From Reyranella massiliensis 521 (lineage in GTDB: Bacteria; Pseudomonadota; Alphaproteobacteria; Reyranellales; Reyranellaceae), in the NCBI GenBank assembly GCA_945860205.1, contig CAMARK010000034.1, positions 1 through 43,307 on the forward strand: DNA of 43,307 nt, given 5' to 3'. This document shows, piece after piece, positions 9,249 to 16,837 of this stretch. The position numbers were made by a program, and so were the translations under genes. The notes under the pieces are model-generated. The model saw only the letters and a list, made by a program, of their open reading frames with translations, made no database searches and was not told the origin of the DNA. How positions within the stretch are numbered: position 1 is the first letter of the stretch; every line of letters starts with the position of its first letter.

Positions 9249-9263
9249 TTAAGATTAGAGTAA
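9249..9263. promoter_or_regulatory. CtrA-like site upstream of hemE
   Basis: TTAA (9249-9252), seven bases, then GTAA (9260-9263), matching seven of the eight fixed positions of TTAA-N7-TTAA. It ends 22 bases before the hemE start codon. CtrA sites overlap the hemE promoter in the Caulobacter origin, so the position is suggestive; a single near-match can arise by chance. Confidence 0.35.
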
Positions 9264-9271
9264 GAGGAAGC

Positions 9272-9289
9272 ATGAGGGACAAGAGTTGA
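9272..9289 (+). CDS. Possible 5-codon leader peptide overlapping the hemE start
   Basis: ATG at 9272, preceded by AAGAGGAAG, encodes MRDKS and stops at TGA 9287-9289, which overlaps the hemE TTG (TTGA). Its own codons contain the hemE Shine-Dalgarno GAGGGA. This could couple or tune hemE translation; it could equally be a chance ORF. Confidence 0.25.
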   Translation: MRDKS

Positions 9290-10338
9290 GCAGGCAGAAA
9301 GCAGCGAGCAAGTTTCTGCAGACGTTGGCCGGAACGCGATTTCCGACGCCACCGATCTGGCTGATGCGTCAGGCCGGCCGCTATCTGCCGGAGTATCGCG
9401 CCGTCCGTGCCACGACCAAGTCCTTTCTCGAATTCTGCTACACGCCGGACAAGGCGATCGAAGTGACGCTGCAGCCAATCCGGCGGTTCGGCTTCGATGC
9501 CGCCATCATCTTTTCCGATATCCTGGTCGTGCCCGATGCGCTTGGCCAGAAAGTCTGGTTCGAGGAGGGCGAGGGCCCGAAGCTCGAGGCGTTGACCGAT
9601 CCCTCGCAATTTGGCCGGCTGTCGCGGGCCCGTATCGGCGACCATCTGGCGCCGGTCTACGAAGCGATTCGCCAGACACGGGCGGCGCTGCCTTCGGAAA
9701 CGGCGCTTCTCGGTTTCGCCGGCGCGCCGTTCACGCTCGCCTGCTACATGATCGAAGGCAGCGGCAGCAAGGATTTCGCCAAGGTGAAGAAGTGGGCCTA
9801 TGCCCATCCCGAATCCTTCGGATTGCTGATCGATCTGCTGGTCGAAGCCGTGGTCGATCATCTCGCCTACCAGGTCGAGGCCGGTGTCGATGCGGTGCAG
9901 CTTTTCGATTCCTGGGCAGGTGTGCTGCCGGAGGAGCAGCTCTTCCATTGGTCGCTCGATCCCATGATGCGCATCGCCAAGGGATTGCGCGAGCGACATC
10001 CCGACGTTCCGATCATCGCCTTTCCGCGCGCGGTCGGACCCGCGATGCTGATGTACCGGCGGCCGGATACTTTCTCCGCCCTGTCGATCGATACCGGCAT
10101 CGGCGCGCATTGGGCTGCCAAAGAATTGCAGCCGCACATCTGCCTACAAGGCAATCTCGATCCGATCATGCTGGTGGCCGGTGGCCAGGCGATGGAGCGC
10201 GAGGCGACCCGCATCCTCGACAAGCTCGGGCACGGATCCTTCGTGTTCAACCTTGGCCATGGCGTGGTGCCGCAGACGCCGCCTGACAACGTGGCACGGC
10301 TGGTCGAGATCGTACGCAACTGGAAACCAGGCGCATGA
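9286..10338 (+). CDS. hemE: Uroporphyrinogen decarboxylase
   Basis: HemE removes four carboxyl groups from uroporphyrinogen III to give coproporphyrinogen III. The 350-residue protein has the signature PPIWLMRQAGRYLPEYR (residues 22-38), FSDIL with the catalytic Asp, and GFAGAPFTLACYMIEG. The start must be TTG 9286: the frame is closed upstream at TAG 9256 with no ATG or GTG between, and GAGGGA lies six bases before it. A rare TTG plus the overlapping mini-ORF suggests restrained translation. Its TGA overlaps the hemH ATG by four bases, so hemE, hemH and hemJ form an operon. No hemF, hemN or hemG gene is nearby; HemJ probably supplies the missing oxidase step. Confidence 0.97.
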   Translation: MSRQKAASKFLQTLAGTRFPTPPIWLMRQAGRYLPEYRAVRATTKSFLEFCYTPDKAIEVTLQPIRRFGFDAAIIFSDILVVPDALGQKVWFEEGEGPKLEALTDPSQFGRLSRARIGDHLAPVYEAIRQTRAALPSETALLGFAGAPFTLACYMIEGSGSKDFAKVKKWAYAHPESFGLLIDLLVEAVVDHLAYQVEAGVDAVQLFDSWAGVLPEEQLFHWSLDPMMRIAKGLRERHPDVPIIAFPRAVGPAMLMYRRPDTFSALSIDTGIGAHWAAKELQPHICLQGNLDPIMLVAGGQAMEREATRILDKLGHGSFVFNLGHGVVPQTPPDNVARLVEIVRNWKPGA

Positions 10339-11366
10339 AAATAGCGATCGTCCTGTTCAATCTTGGCGGGCCCGATTCGCCGGAGGCTGTGCAGCCGTTC
10401 CTGAAAAACCTCTTCAGCGATCCCGCGATCATCTCGTTGCCGTCGCTGTTGCGACTGCCGCTGGCGCGCTTCATCGCAAGCCGCCGGACGCCCAAGGCAC
10501 AGGCCATCTACGCCCAGATAGGAGGCAGCTCGCCCATCCTCGGCCAAACCGAAGCGCAGGCGCGTGCGCTGGAGGAGGCGCTTGGAACGGAACACGAGTG
10601 GCGCGGCTATGTCTGCATGCGCTACTGGCATCCGATGACCGAGGCGGTGGTGCGCTCGGTCAAGCGCTTCGCCCCCGACCGCATCGTGCTGCTGCCGCTC
10701 TACCCGCAGTTCTCGACCGCCACGACCGACTCCTCGGTGAAGGCATGGAAGGCCGTTGCTGAAGCCGCCAGACTCAACGTTCCGACGCAGACCGTGTGCT
10801 GCTATCCAGACGATCCAGGCTTCATCGCCGCCTCCGTTGATCTCGTGAAGCAGGGCTTGGCGGAAGCAGGTGCCGGTCCGGTCCGCGTGCTGTTCTCGGC
10901 CCACGGGCTGCCGGAAAAAGTCATCAAGCGCGGCGATCCCTACCAGGTGCAGGTTGAACGCACGGCAAAGGCAATTGCCGATCAAATTGGCGGCCTCGAC
11001 TGGTCGGTCTGCTACCAGAGCCGGGTCGGCCCGCTGAAATGGATCGGACCCTCGACCGATGCCGAGATCCGGCGCGCCGGCGCCGATAAGCGCGCTGTCG
11101 TGCTCTATCCGCTGGCCTTCGTGTCGGAACATTCCGAAACGCTGGTCGAGCTCGACATCGACTATCGACGTCTTGCGGAAGAGAGCGGCGTGGCGGTCTA
11201 CAAGCGCGTGCCGACGGTGGGCACGCATCCCAGCTTCATTGCCGGCCTCGCCAACCGCGTGCGGGCGGTGCTGTCGGGACCGCCCATTGCGGTCTGCCAT
11301 GGCGCCACGACCATGCCCTGCGGCCATCAGCATCGCGGCTGTCCGCTCATTGCCGGAGCGATGTGA
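10335..11366 (+). CDS. hemH: Ferrochelatase
   Basis: Inserts ferrous iron into protoporphyrin IX, the last step of protohaem synthesis. The 343-residue protein opens with IAIVLFNLGGPDSPEAVQPF and carries SAHGLPEKVIKRGDPY with the catalytic His (about residue 190), plus FVSEHSETLVELDID with conserved acidic residues. Start ATG 10335 overlaps the hemE stop (ATGA). The stop TGA (11364-11366) overlaps the hemJ ATG as TGATG. Normal length for bacterial HemH. Confidence 0.97.
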   Translation: MKIAIVLFNLGGPDSPEAVQPFLKNLFSDPAIISLPSLLRLPLARFIASRRTPKAQAIYAQIGGSSPILGQTEAQARALEEALGTEHEWRGYVCMRYWHPMTEAVVRSVKRFAPDRIVLLPLYPQFSTATTDSSVKAWKAVAEAARLNVPTQTVCCYPDDPGFIAASVDLVKQGLAEAGAGPVRVLFSAHGLPEKVIKRGDPYQVQVERTAKAIADQIGGLDWSVCYQSRVGPLKWIGPSTDAEIRRAGADKRAVVLYPLAFVSEHSETLVELDIDYRRLAEESGVAVYKRVPTVGTHPSFIAGLANRVRAVLSGPPIAVCHGATTMPCGHQHRGCPLIAGAM

Positions 11367-11791
11367 TGCTTTACGAAATCCTGAAGGCACTCCACATCGT
11401 GGCGGTGATCGCCTGGATGGCCGGGCTGCTCTACCTGCCGCGGCTGTTCGTCTATCACGCCGACGCCGAGAAGGGATCCAAGCAGAGCGAGACCTTCAAG
11501 GTCATGGAGCGCCGTCTCGTCTATGCGATCATGGAGCCGGCCCAGGGCGCGGTCTGGATCCTGGGGCTGCTGCTGGCCTGGCGGGGCGACTGGTGGGCCT
11601 CGGGCTGGTTCCAGGCGAAGATCGTGCTGGTCCTGCTGCTGACCGGCGTGCACCACGTTTACGGCCGCTGGCGCAAGGATTTCGAGGCAGACCGAAACAC
11701 GAGGCCTGCCAGCTATTATCGCTGGTGGAACGAGGTGCCGACGGTGCTGATGATCGCTATCGTATTCCTCGTAGTGCTGAAACCGTTTTAG
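11366..11791 (+). CDS. hemJ: Protoporphyrinogen IX oxidase HemJ
   Basis: Integral membrane enzyme that oxidises protoporphyrinogen IX in most bacteria lacking HemG and HemY. The 141-residue protein has about four membrane helices and the family opening LYEILKALHIVAVIAWMAGLLYLPR in which the His and the Trp-Met stretch are conserved, followed by FVYHADAE and a C-terminal VPTVLMIAIVFLVVLKPF. I start at ATG 11366, which overlaps the hemH stop (TGATG); a GTG three bases earlier is possible. Position after hemE-hemH is the usual alphaproteobacterial order, although rho, often next, is missing here. Confidence 0.93.
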   Translation: MLYEILKALHIVAVIAWMAGLLYLPRLFVYHADAEKGSKQSETFKVMERRLVYAIMEPAQGAVWILGLLLAWRGDWWASGWFQAKIVLVLLLTGVHHVYGRWRKDFEADRNTRPASYYRWWNEVPTVLMIAIVFLVVLKPF

Positions 11792-11799
11792 GAAACCAG

Positions 11800-12333
11800 A
11801 TGAACGTCGAGTTGAAGAGCGCCGAGTGGAAGGACCAGATCTTCGATGTCTTCCAGGACCACGACATCAAGCAGGTCTTTCACGTGCCCGATGCCGGCCA
11901 CAGCCGGCTGATCGAGCTCTGCCAGAAATCGAACTCGATCCGCACGCTGGCGCTGACCACCGAGGAGGAAGGCATTCCGCTCGCCGCCGGTGCGTGGCTG
12001 GGTGGCCAGCGTTCGGTGCTGCTGATGCAGAGCTCGGGTGTCGGCAACACCATCAATCTGATGGGCATGCCCAAGACGCTGCGCTTTCCGTTTCTGACCC
12101 TGATCACGATGCGCGGCGACTACGGCGAGTTCAATTCGTGGCAGTACCCGATGGGCCAGGCGACGCCCAAGGTCCTTGAGGCGATGGGCGTGCTGGTCTA
12201 CTCCGTCGACAAGCCTGAAGAGGTGAAGGCGACCGTCGACGCCGCCGCGCGCTCGGCCTTCAACGGCGGCCAGTCGGTCGCTGTCCTGCTGCGGCAGAAG
12301 CTGCTCGGCATCAAGAATTTCGGGAAGAAGTAG
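11800..12333 (+). CDS. TPP-dependent decarboxylase, N-terminal (Pyr) subunit, sulfopyruvate decarboxylase alpha-like
   Basis: A 177-residue protein corresponding to the N-terminal half of a thiamine-diphosphate decarboxylase, as in ComD of sulfopyruvate decarboxylase or the matching part of phosphonopyruvate decarboxylase. It has VFHVPDAGHSRLIELC, then TTEEEGIPLAAGAWLGG with the Glu that activates the thiazolium cofactor (about residues 54-58), and QSSGVGNTINLMGM. ATG 11800 has GGAAACC before it; the next gene begins one base after its stop, so both subunits are co-translated. Only nine bases separate it from hemJ, so it may share the hem transcript. Substrate not determinable; no coenzyme M or phosphonate genes are nearby. 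Confidence 0.85.
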   Translation: MNVELKSAEWKDQIFDVFQDHDIKQVFHVPDAGHSRLIELCQKSNSIRTLALTTEEEGIPLAAGAWLGGQRSVLLMQSSGVGNTINLMGMPKTLRFPFLTLITMRGDYGEFNSWQYPMGQATPKVLEAMGVLVYSVDKPEEVKATVDAAARSAFNGGQSVAVLLRQKLLGIKNFGKK

Positions 12334-12334
12334 G

Positions 12335-12952
12335 ATGAGCAAAGTCACGCTCCAGCGCCGCCCGCTGGTGAAGAAGATCCTGGAAGGCGCCGACGACAAT
12401 CTCCTGGTGATCGCGGGACTGGGCTCCGCCAACTGGGACGTGACCGAAGCGGGCGATCGACCGCTCAACATGCCGCTGTGGGGCTCGATGGGGGCGCCGG
12501 TGCCGATGGGTCTGGGCTTGGCACTCGCACAGCCCAAGAAGCGCGTGCTGGTGATCACTGGCGATGGCGACATGCTGATGAGCCTCAGCTCTCTTGCCAC
12601 CGTCGCCGCCCAGCAACCCGACAACCTCGCCATCGTCGTGCTCGACAACGAGAAGTTCGGCGAGACCGGCAATCAGGCGACGGCCACCGCACCGCGCAAC
12701 AACGGTCCGACCGATTCGGGCGCCGGCACCGACCTCGCGATGATCGCCAAGGGCTGCGGTATCGCCGACAGCGGCACCGTGCGGGAGGTGAGCGAAGTCG
12801 CGCAGCTCGTGAAGGACGCCCGTACCACCAAGGGCCCTGTGTTCCGGCTGGTGAAGGTGATGGTCGAGAAGCTCGAATTCGTCATGCCGCCGCAGGACGG
12901 CGCGCATCTCAAGGATCGTTTCCGCCAGGCGCTGGGCATCAAGCCGACCTAA
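12335..12952 (+). CDS. TPP-dependent decarboxylase, C-terminal (PP) subunit, sulfopyruvate decarboxylase beta-like
   Basis: A 205-residue partner of the preceding gene, carrying the diphosphate-binding half. The cofactor motif GDGD (about residue 76) followed some 27 residues later by DNEKFGETG matches the TPP/Mg signature GDG-x(24-30)-N. NMPLWGSMGAPVPMGLGLAL before it is the usual substrate-side loop. Split Pyr and PP subunits are known in ComDE; a fused form is the rule in phosphonopyruvate and acetolactate-type enzymes. The pair is followed nine bases later by a C45 hydrolase, suggesting one catabolic unit. Confidence 0.87.
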   Translation: MSKVTLQRRPLVKKILEGADDNLLVIAGLGSANWDVTEAGDRPLNMPLWGSMGAPVPMGLGLALAQPKKRVLVITGDGDMLMSLSSLATVAAQQPDNLAIVVLDNEKFGETGNQATATAPRNNGPTDSGAGTDLAMIAKGCGIADSGTVREVSEVAQLVKDARTTKGPVFRLVKVMVEKLEFVMPPQDGAHLKDRFRQALGIKPT

Positions 12953-12961
12953 GAGGGGAAC

Positions 12962-14125
12962 ATGACCGATTACGCGCCCTTCCCGCTGATCGATCTCTCC
13001 GGCAGCCCGCGCGAGCGCGGACGCCAGCACGGCAAGGCCGCCGCCGACCGGCTCAGGCGCGGCGCCAAGATGTACGCCGAGTCGCTGCTCGCGAGCGGCG
13101 TCGATTGGAAGGAACTGGAGCGCCGTGCCGAGGCGATGGTGCCGGGGATCGAGCAGTTCGACCCGGCCTATGTCGAGGAGATGCGCGGTATCGCCGAGGG
13201 CGCGGGCGAGCCGTTCGCCGCCGTGATGCTGATGAACGCCCGCACCGAGATGGTGGCGGCGGCGCGTCGCCAGAAGGCGGCCCAGCACTTCCCCGACGGC
13301 TGCACGGCGGCCCTGGCGCTGCCCGAGGCCAGCGCCGACGGCGTGCTGCTGCATGGCCAGAACTGGGACTGGCGCGCTGAATGTGCGGAGACCGGAGTAA
13401 TGCTGCGCATCCGCCGCGACGACGGGCCCGATATCCTGACCTTCACCGAGGCCGGTGGCCTCGCCCGCTCCGGCCTCAACTCGGCCGGTATCGGCCTCAC
13501 CGCCAATGCGCTGGAATGCGACCGCGACTACCAGCGCGGCGCCGGCGTGCCGCTGCCGTTCATCCGGCGCAAGGTGCTGGAGAGCGCCCATCTCGCGCAG
13601 GCGGTCCAGACGATCGTCTCGACGCCCAAGCCCGGCTCCAACCACATGGCGGTCAGTCACGCGACGAGCAATGGGGGCGGCGGCGAGGCCTTCGGCTTCG
13701 AATGCGCGCCCGACGAGACCTTCTGGCTAGCGCCCGAGCGTGGCCTCTATGTCCATGCCAATCACTGGATCACCGAGTCGGCACGCGCCAAGGTCAAGGA
13801 CACCGGCCTTGCCGAGACACCATGCTCGATCTATCGCGACAAGCGCGTGCGCGACCAACTCGGCCAAAAAATGGATTCTGGGCGCGGCAAGCTCACGTTC
13901 GAGGACTTCCGCGCCGCCTTCTTCGACGACTGGGGCGCGCCCTGGTCGGTGTGCAGGCCGCCCCGGCTGAACACGCGCGGCGTCATGACGGCCACGACGG
14001 CGATGATCCTGATGCGCCCCGGCGAGGGCCATCTCGAGGCCTGCCCGATGCCGGCGCTCAACAGGAATTTCACGACCTACGCGCTGACGCCTGATCGAAC
14101 CGCGCAGAAGCAAGCAGCGGAATAG
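12962..14125 (+). CDS. C45-family autoproteolytic acyltransferase/hydrolase (Ntn fold)
   Basis: A 387-residue member of the acyl-CoA:6-aminopenicillanate acyltransferase / peptidase C45 family. These cleave themselves before a Cys that becomes the N-terminal nucleophile, then hydrolyse or transfer amide bonds. The precursor opens with LIDLSGSPRERGRQHGKAAA, and the likely cleavage site is DG-CTAALAL with Cys114, followed by LLHGQNWDWRAE, typical of the family. ATG 12962 follows AGAGGGGAAC. Co-directional and closely spaced with the TPP decarboxylase genes. The physiological substrate is unknown; actual beta-lactam acylation is unlikely. Confidence 0.88.
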   Translation: MTDYAPFPLIDLSGSPRERGRQHGKAAADRLRRGAKMYAESLLASGVDWKELERRAEAMVPGIEQFDPAYVEEMRGIAEGAGEPFAAVMLMNARTEMVAAARRQKAAQHFPDGCTAALALPEASADGVLLHGQNWDWRAECAETGVMLRIRRDDGPDILTFTEAGGLARSGLNSAGIGLTANALECDRDYQRGAGVPLPFIRRKVLESAHLAQAVQTIVSTPKPGSNHMAVSHATSNGGGGEAFGFECAPDETFWLAPERGLYVHANHWITESARAKVKDTGLAETPCSIYRDKRVRDQLGQKMDSGRGKLTFEDFRAAFFDDWGAPWSVCRPPRLNTRGVMTATTAMILMRPGEGHLEACPMPALNRNFTTYALTPDRTAQKQAAE

Positions 14126-14131
14126 TTCCGC
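14117..14131. terminator. Stop-codon hairpin after the C45 gene
   Basis: GCGGAA-TAG-TTCCGC is a 6-bp inverted repeat with the C45 stop codon as the loop, just before the convergent membrane-protein gene ends at 14136. No T-tract, so terminator activity is uncertain. Confidence 0.3.
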
Positions 14132-14135
14132 CGCG

Positions 14136-15650
14136 TCAGCGCACGCAGTAATGCTCGTCGAGGAAGCGAAGGAACATCCGGCGGGCGTCACTGTGGGCAC
14201 TCCTGAGGGCCTGCTCGACGGGTGCGCATTCAAAAGGAACCCACCCCGTTGGCGGAATGCGATGAAACAGAACCGTCAGGCCGTCAGAGCTGAAAAAGCT
14301 ATGGAACGGCAATGTCACCAGATACCAATCGTAGTCGGGGACGACGACATCACGGACGTAATCGTCGCCAGCCGCCCACTTGAAATAGCTGCGCGTGCCG
14401 ACCGTCAAGTCCTGTCGCGGTGGCCAAGGCTTCGACGTCGAGGCGTTGACATCGATGACGCCGTTGCTGCTGTACTGCTGGACGAATCGACCGAACAGGG
14501 CGAGGTCGATGGCGTAGGAAAAAGCTGCGACGGTCATGATCGCAGCGAACAGCATCAGCGGTCGTCGCGCCCGCGCCAGCCAATCGCGGGCGGGCGCCGC
14601 CAAGGCCAGCGCGAGCGCCAGGACCAGCGCGTAGCCGCCGGTATGGCGTGCAAAGAGCCATGTCAAAAGGCTTACGCCATTGGCGGCAAACCATATTCCG
14701 ATCACTGCAACGATCATCTCGACGCGAGGTGAAAGATGCCAGCGCAGGCGTGCCGTTTCGAGACCCGGCGACACCAGAAGAAGCCAGAGCGCCGGCAACA
14801 TGGGAAAGAGCGCCAGGGTCGCGAGCATCCACACCGGATCGACGTAGTCATGGCGATTGGCGGCAAGCGCTCGGAGGATCGTCGGATTGGTCGGCGGCAG
14901 CAGAGCGGAGGTTGCGGCATAGCCCGCAAGCAGCAGCAACGACATCGCGAGGGCGGCGCCCAGCATGCGCCGCGGGGGCCCACGGCCGAATAGAGAAAGC
15001 GCACCGCCTGCGATCGCATAGACAAGGCTCATCAGCGCCAGGGCTGCATGAACGAGAACCATGACCAGGCCAAGCAGGAGCGTGACCAGTATCAACTGGC
15101 GCATCGACCGCGACGGATCGGCCGCCACGGCGGCCCACATCAGCCAGAGGCCTGCTCCAAGGATCAATTCGGTCGGGAAGTAAATCAGCACCAGAGCCGT
15201 CGCGAGATAGAGCCGCGAGAAGGTGCGATGCGGCTCGATCGCGCGGATCGCCACCCACAGCAGAAAGGGCACCGCGAAATAGAGGAGATGCGCCACCAGG
15301 ACGTAGCTCGCCGGCCCAAGATCGAACGCCTCTCGAGCTGCCCAGGCGGGTCCGAAGGCGACGAGCATCGAAACGGCACGCGCGGCGAGTTGGCCGAGGT
15401 AAAGGTCCCAGGCGTTGCCAAGCCAGCCGGCCGACAGCTGGATGCCGCCGTCGTTCACCAACAGGCAATTGTTCAGGGTGCCGAGAAGCGCAATCAAGGT
15501 GAAGGCCGCGAGGAGTGCACCGTCGCAACGGTCGAGTGGCGTTCTCACCGTAGCTGACCAAAGCGGGCTGAATCCAAACGGCAACTCCGAGGCAGTCTTA
15601 CAGCTTTCGCTACGCTGCTCAGTCAAGACGACAATTACGTCGAATACCAC
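14136..15650 (-). CDS. Polytopic membrane protein, family not recognised
   Basis: Up to 504 residues with roughly nine to ten hydrophobic helices (for example LLAAFTLIALLGTLNNCLL, LILVTLLLGLVMVLVHAALA, MLATLALFPMLPALWLLL) and a soluble C-terminal segment from about residue 400 (HSFFSSDGLTVLFHRIPPTG) ending in CVR. The overall plan, several helices followed by an extracytoplasmic tail, recalls lipid-linked glycosyltransferase or O-antigen-type membrane proteins, but I see no diagnostic motif. The start is unsure: GTG 15650 overlaps the upstream enoyl-CoA hydratase end by 16 bases; GTG 15546-15548 (470 residues) is an alternative that still keeps every helix. Confidence 0.7.
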   Translation of the reverse strand: MVFDVIVVLTEQRSESCKTASELPFGFSPLWSATVRTPLDRCDGALLAAFTLIALLGTLNNCLLVNDGGIQLSAGWLGNAWDLYLGQLAARAVSMLVAFGPAWAAREAFDLGPASYVLVAHLLYFAVPFLLWVAIRAIEPHRTFSRLYLATALVLIYFPTELILGAGLWLMWAAVAADPSRSMRQLILVTLLLGLVMVLVHAALALMSLVYAIAGGALSLFGRGPPRRMLGAALAMSLLLLAGYAATSALLPPTNPTILRALAANRHDYVDPVWMLATLALFPMLPALWLLLVSPGLETARLRWHLSPRVEMIVAVIGIWFAANGVSLLTWLFARHTGGYALVLALALALAAPARDWLARARRPLMLFAAIMTVAAFSYAIDLALFGRFVQQYSSNGVIDVNASTSKPWPPRQDLTVGTRSYFKWAAGDDYVRDVVVPDYDWYLVTLPFHSFFSSDGLTVLFHRIPPTGWVPFECAPVEQALRSAHSDARRMFLRFLDEHYCVR

Positions 15651-16426
15651 GCCGGCTTGCGCTTCTCGCGGAAGCTGGCGAGGCCTTCGCTGGCCTCGGC
15701 CTGCTGGCGGGCGCGGGCGTGTTCGCCGATCAGGTCGCGGAACTCGCCGTCATCGATGAAGGAACGGGCCACGGCCATCGTGCGTAGCTTGGTCGAGGTG
15801 GTGGCTTCAGGCGCGTTCATCAGCACCGCCTCGATGATCTTGCCGCCGGCCTCTTCCAGGCCGCCGGTCGGACAGACCTCGTGCACCAGCCCCAGCCGCC
15901 GCGCGTCGTGGGCGCCGAAACGCTCGCCGGTGAGGGCGTAGCGCCTGACCTGGCGCACGCCCATCGCCCGGCAGAGCTGCGGCAGGATGATGCCCGCCGT
16001 CAGGCCCCAGCGCGTCTCGGCGATGGAAAAGATCGCATCTTCGCTGGCCACCACGACGTCGCAGGCCGCGGCGATGCCGGTGCCGCCGCCGAAGCAGCCG
16101 CCCTGGACGAGGGCAAGCGTCGGTACCGGGCAGGTGTCGAGCCGGCGGATCGCCTCGGCGGTGAGCCGGCTCACCCGCTCGTTCTCGGCCGGCGATTGCG
16201 TGGAAACGCCGCTGATCCAGGCGAGATCGGCACCGGCCTGGAAATGGCGGCCGTTGCCGCGCAGCACCACGAGGCGCAGCCCTGACGTGCGGCCGAGGGC
16301 GTCCATCGCATCATGCAGGCCCTGGATGAGGTCGCCGTTGTAGGCGTTGTTCACCTGTGGCCGGTTGAGCGTGACGGAGGCCACGCCGCGCGCGTCGACC
16401 GCCCAGAGAACCGTGTCGTTGCCCAC
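15635..16426 (-). CDS. Enoyl-CoA hydratase/isomerase family protein
   Basis: A crotonase-fold enzyme of 263 residues. Visible signatures are SVTLNRPQVNNAYN, AGADLAWISG with the oxyanion-hole region, GGCFGGGTGIAAACDVVVA, and FSIAETRWGLTAGI in which the Glu is the conserved acid/base. The sequence most resembles methylglutaconyl-CoA hydratase-like members acting on branched acyl-CoAs, but substrate is not resolved. Starts at GTG 16424-16426, one base after the stop of the SnoaL-like gene, so probably co-transcribed with it. No other leucine-catabolism genes are next to it. Confidence 0.9.
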   Translation of the reverse strand: MGNDTVLWAVDARGVASVTLNRPQVNNAYNGDLIQGLHDAMDALGRTSGLRLVVLRGNGRHFQAGADLAWISGVSTQSPAENERVSRLTAEAIRRLDTCPVPTLALVQGGCFGGGTGIAAACDVVVASEDAIFSIAETRWGLTAGIILPQLCRAMGVRQVRRYALTGERFGAHDARRLGLVHEVCPTGGLEEAGGKIIEAVLMNAPEATTSTKLRTMAVARSFIDDGEFRDLIGEHARARQQAEASEGLASFREKRKPAWYST

Positions 16427-16427
16427 G

Positions 16428-16796
16428 TCAGTCGGCTTTCAGGTAGCTGTCCTTGAGGGCGATCTTGCCGTCCTTCACCTCGTAGAGATCGATGCCGTAG
16501 CGATCGAACGGCTTGCCGGCGTGGTCGATGCCGGTGACACGGAAGGTGCCGAACAGCTTGTCGCCGGCGCGATGGATGCGGGCCTCGGAATAGCGCGCCT
16601 CGCGGTGCGCCTTGGACTTGTCGGCGAAATGGGCGCGCAGGCCTTCCTTGCCTTTCAGCACGCGGCCTGCCGGCGCGCCGCCGGCGTTGAGGCGCCATTC
16701 GAAATCGTCGGTGACGCAGGCCGCGATCTCCTCGGCGTCGGCCTTGTTGAAGGCCTTGCCGAAGCGGCGGAACAGATCGTCGATGGCGTCAGGCAT
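16428..16796 (-). CDS. SnoaL/NTF2-like protein
   Basis: A 122-residue small alpha-beta barrel protein of the SnoaL-like/NTF2 superfamily: DDLFRRFGKAFNKADAEEIA, then DDFEWRLNAGG and a C-terminal YEVKDGKIALKDSYLK strand pair. These act as small isomerases, hydrolases or binding proteins. I choose ATG 16794-16796 because GGAGGA lies just upstream; a longer open frame to 17141 overlaps the LysR gene and is an artefact. Its stop is followed after one base by the enoyl-CoA hydratase start. Confidence 0.8.
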   Translation of the reverse strand: MPDAIDDLFRRFGKAFNKADAEEIAACVTDDFEWRLNAGGAPAGRVLKGKEGLRAHFADKSKAHREARYSEARIHRAGDKLFGTFRVTGIDHAGKPFDRYGIDLYEVKDGKIALKDSYLKAD

Positions 16797-16837
16797 GATG
16801 TCCTCCATATTGGTTGTCGCCACTATATCTCCCCCGC

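Larger units (their letters stand above)
8952..9285. other. DUF299 gene-hemE intergenic region: candidate chromosomal replication origin
   Basis: The only stretch over 300 bp without a gene. It holds eight GANTC sites at 9044, 9054, 9066, 9085, 9126, 9133, 9156 and 9194 (a ninth at 8942 is inside the flanking gene); chance predicts under one in that 155-bp span. CCACA, the 3' core of the DnaA box, occurs at 8948 (overlapping the gene start), 8965, 9174, 9214 and 9221, and in reverse at 9152, several times above expectation. TTCGCCACA at 8944-8952 matches TTATCCACA at seven of nine bases; the others match at five or six. There is also a nested inverted repeat (9027-9069), a 10-bp direct repeat GGAATCAGCC (9132 and 9155), a CtrA-like site (9249-9263) and a slightly AT-richer segment next to hemE. 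In Caulobacter and Sinorhizobium the origin lies beside this gene pair. Candidate only: no perfect DnaA box is visible. Confidence 0.55.

Noticed and set aside
11059..11799. Long N-terminal extension of the TPP decarboxylase alpha frame
   Set aside because: Runs through hemH and hemJ out of frame; the real start ATG 11800 has its own ribosome-binding site and family-like N-terminus.
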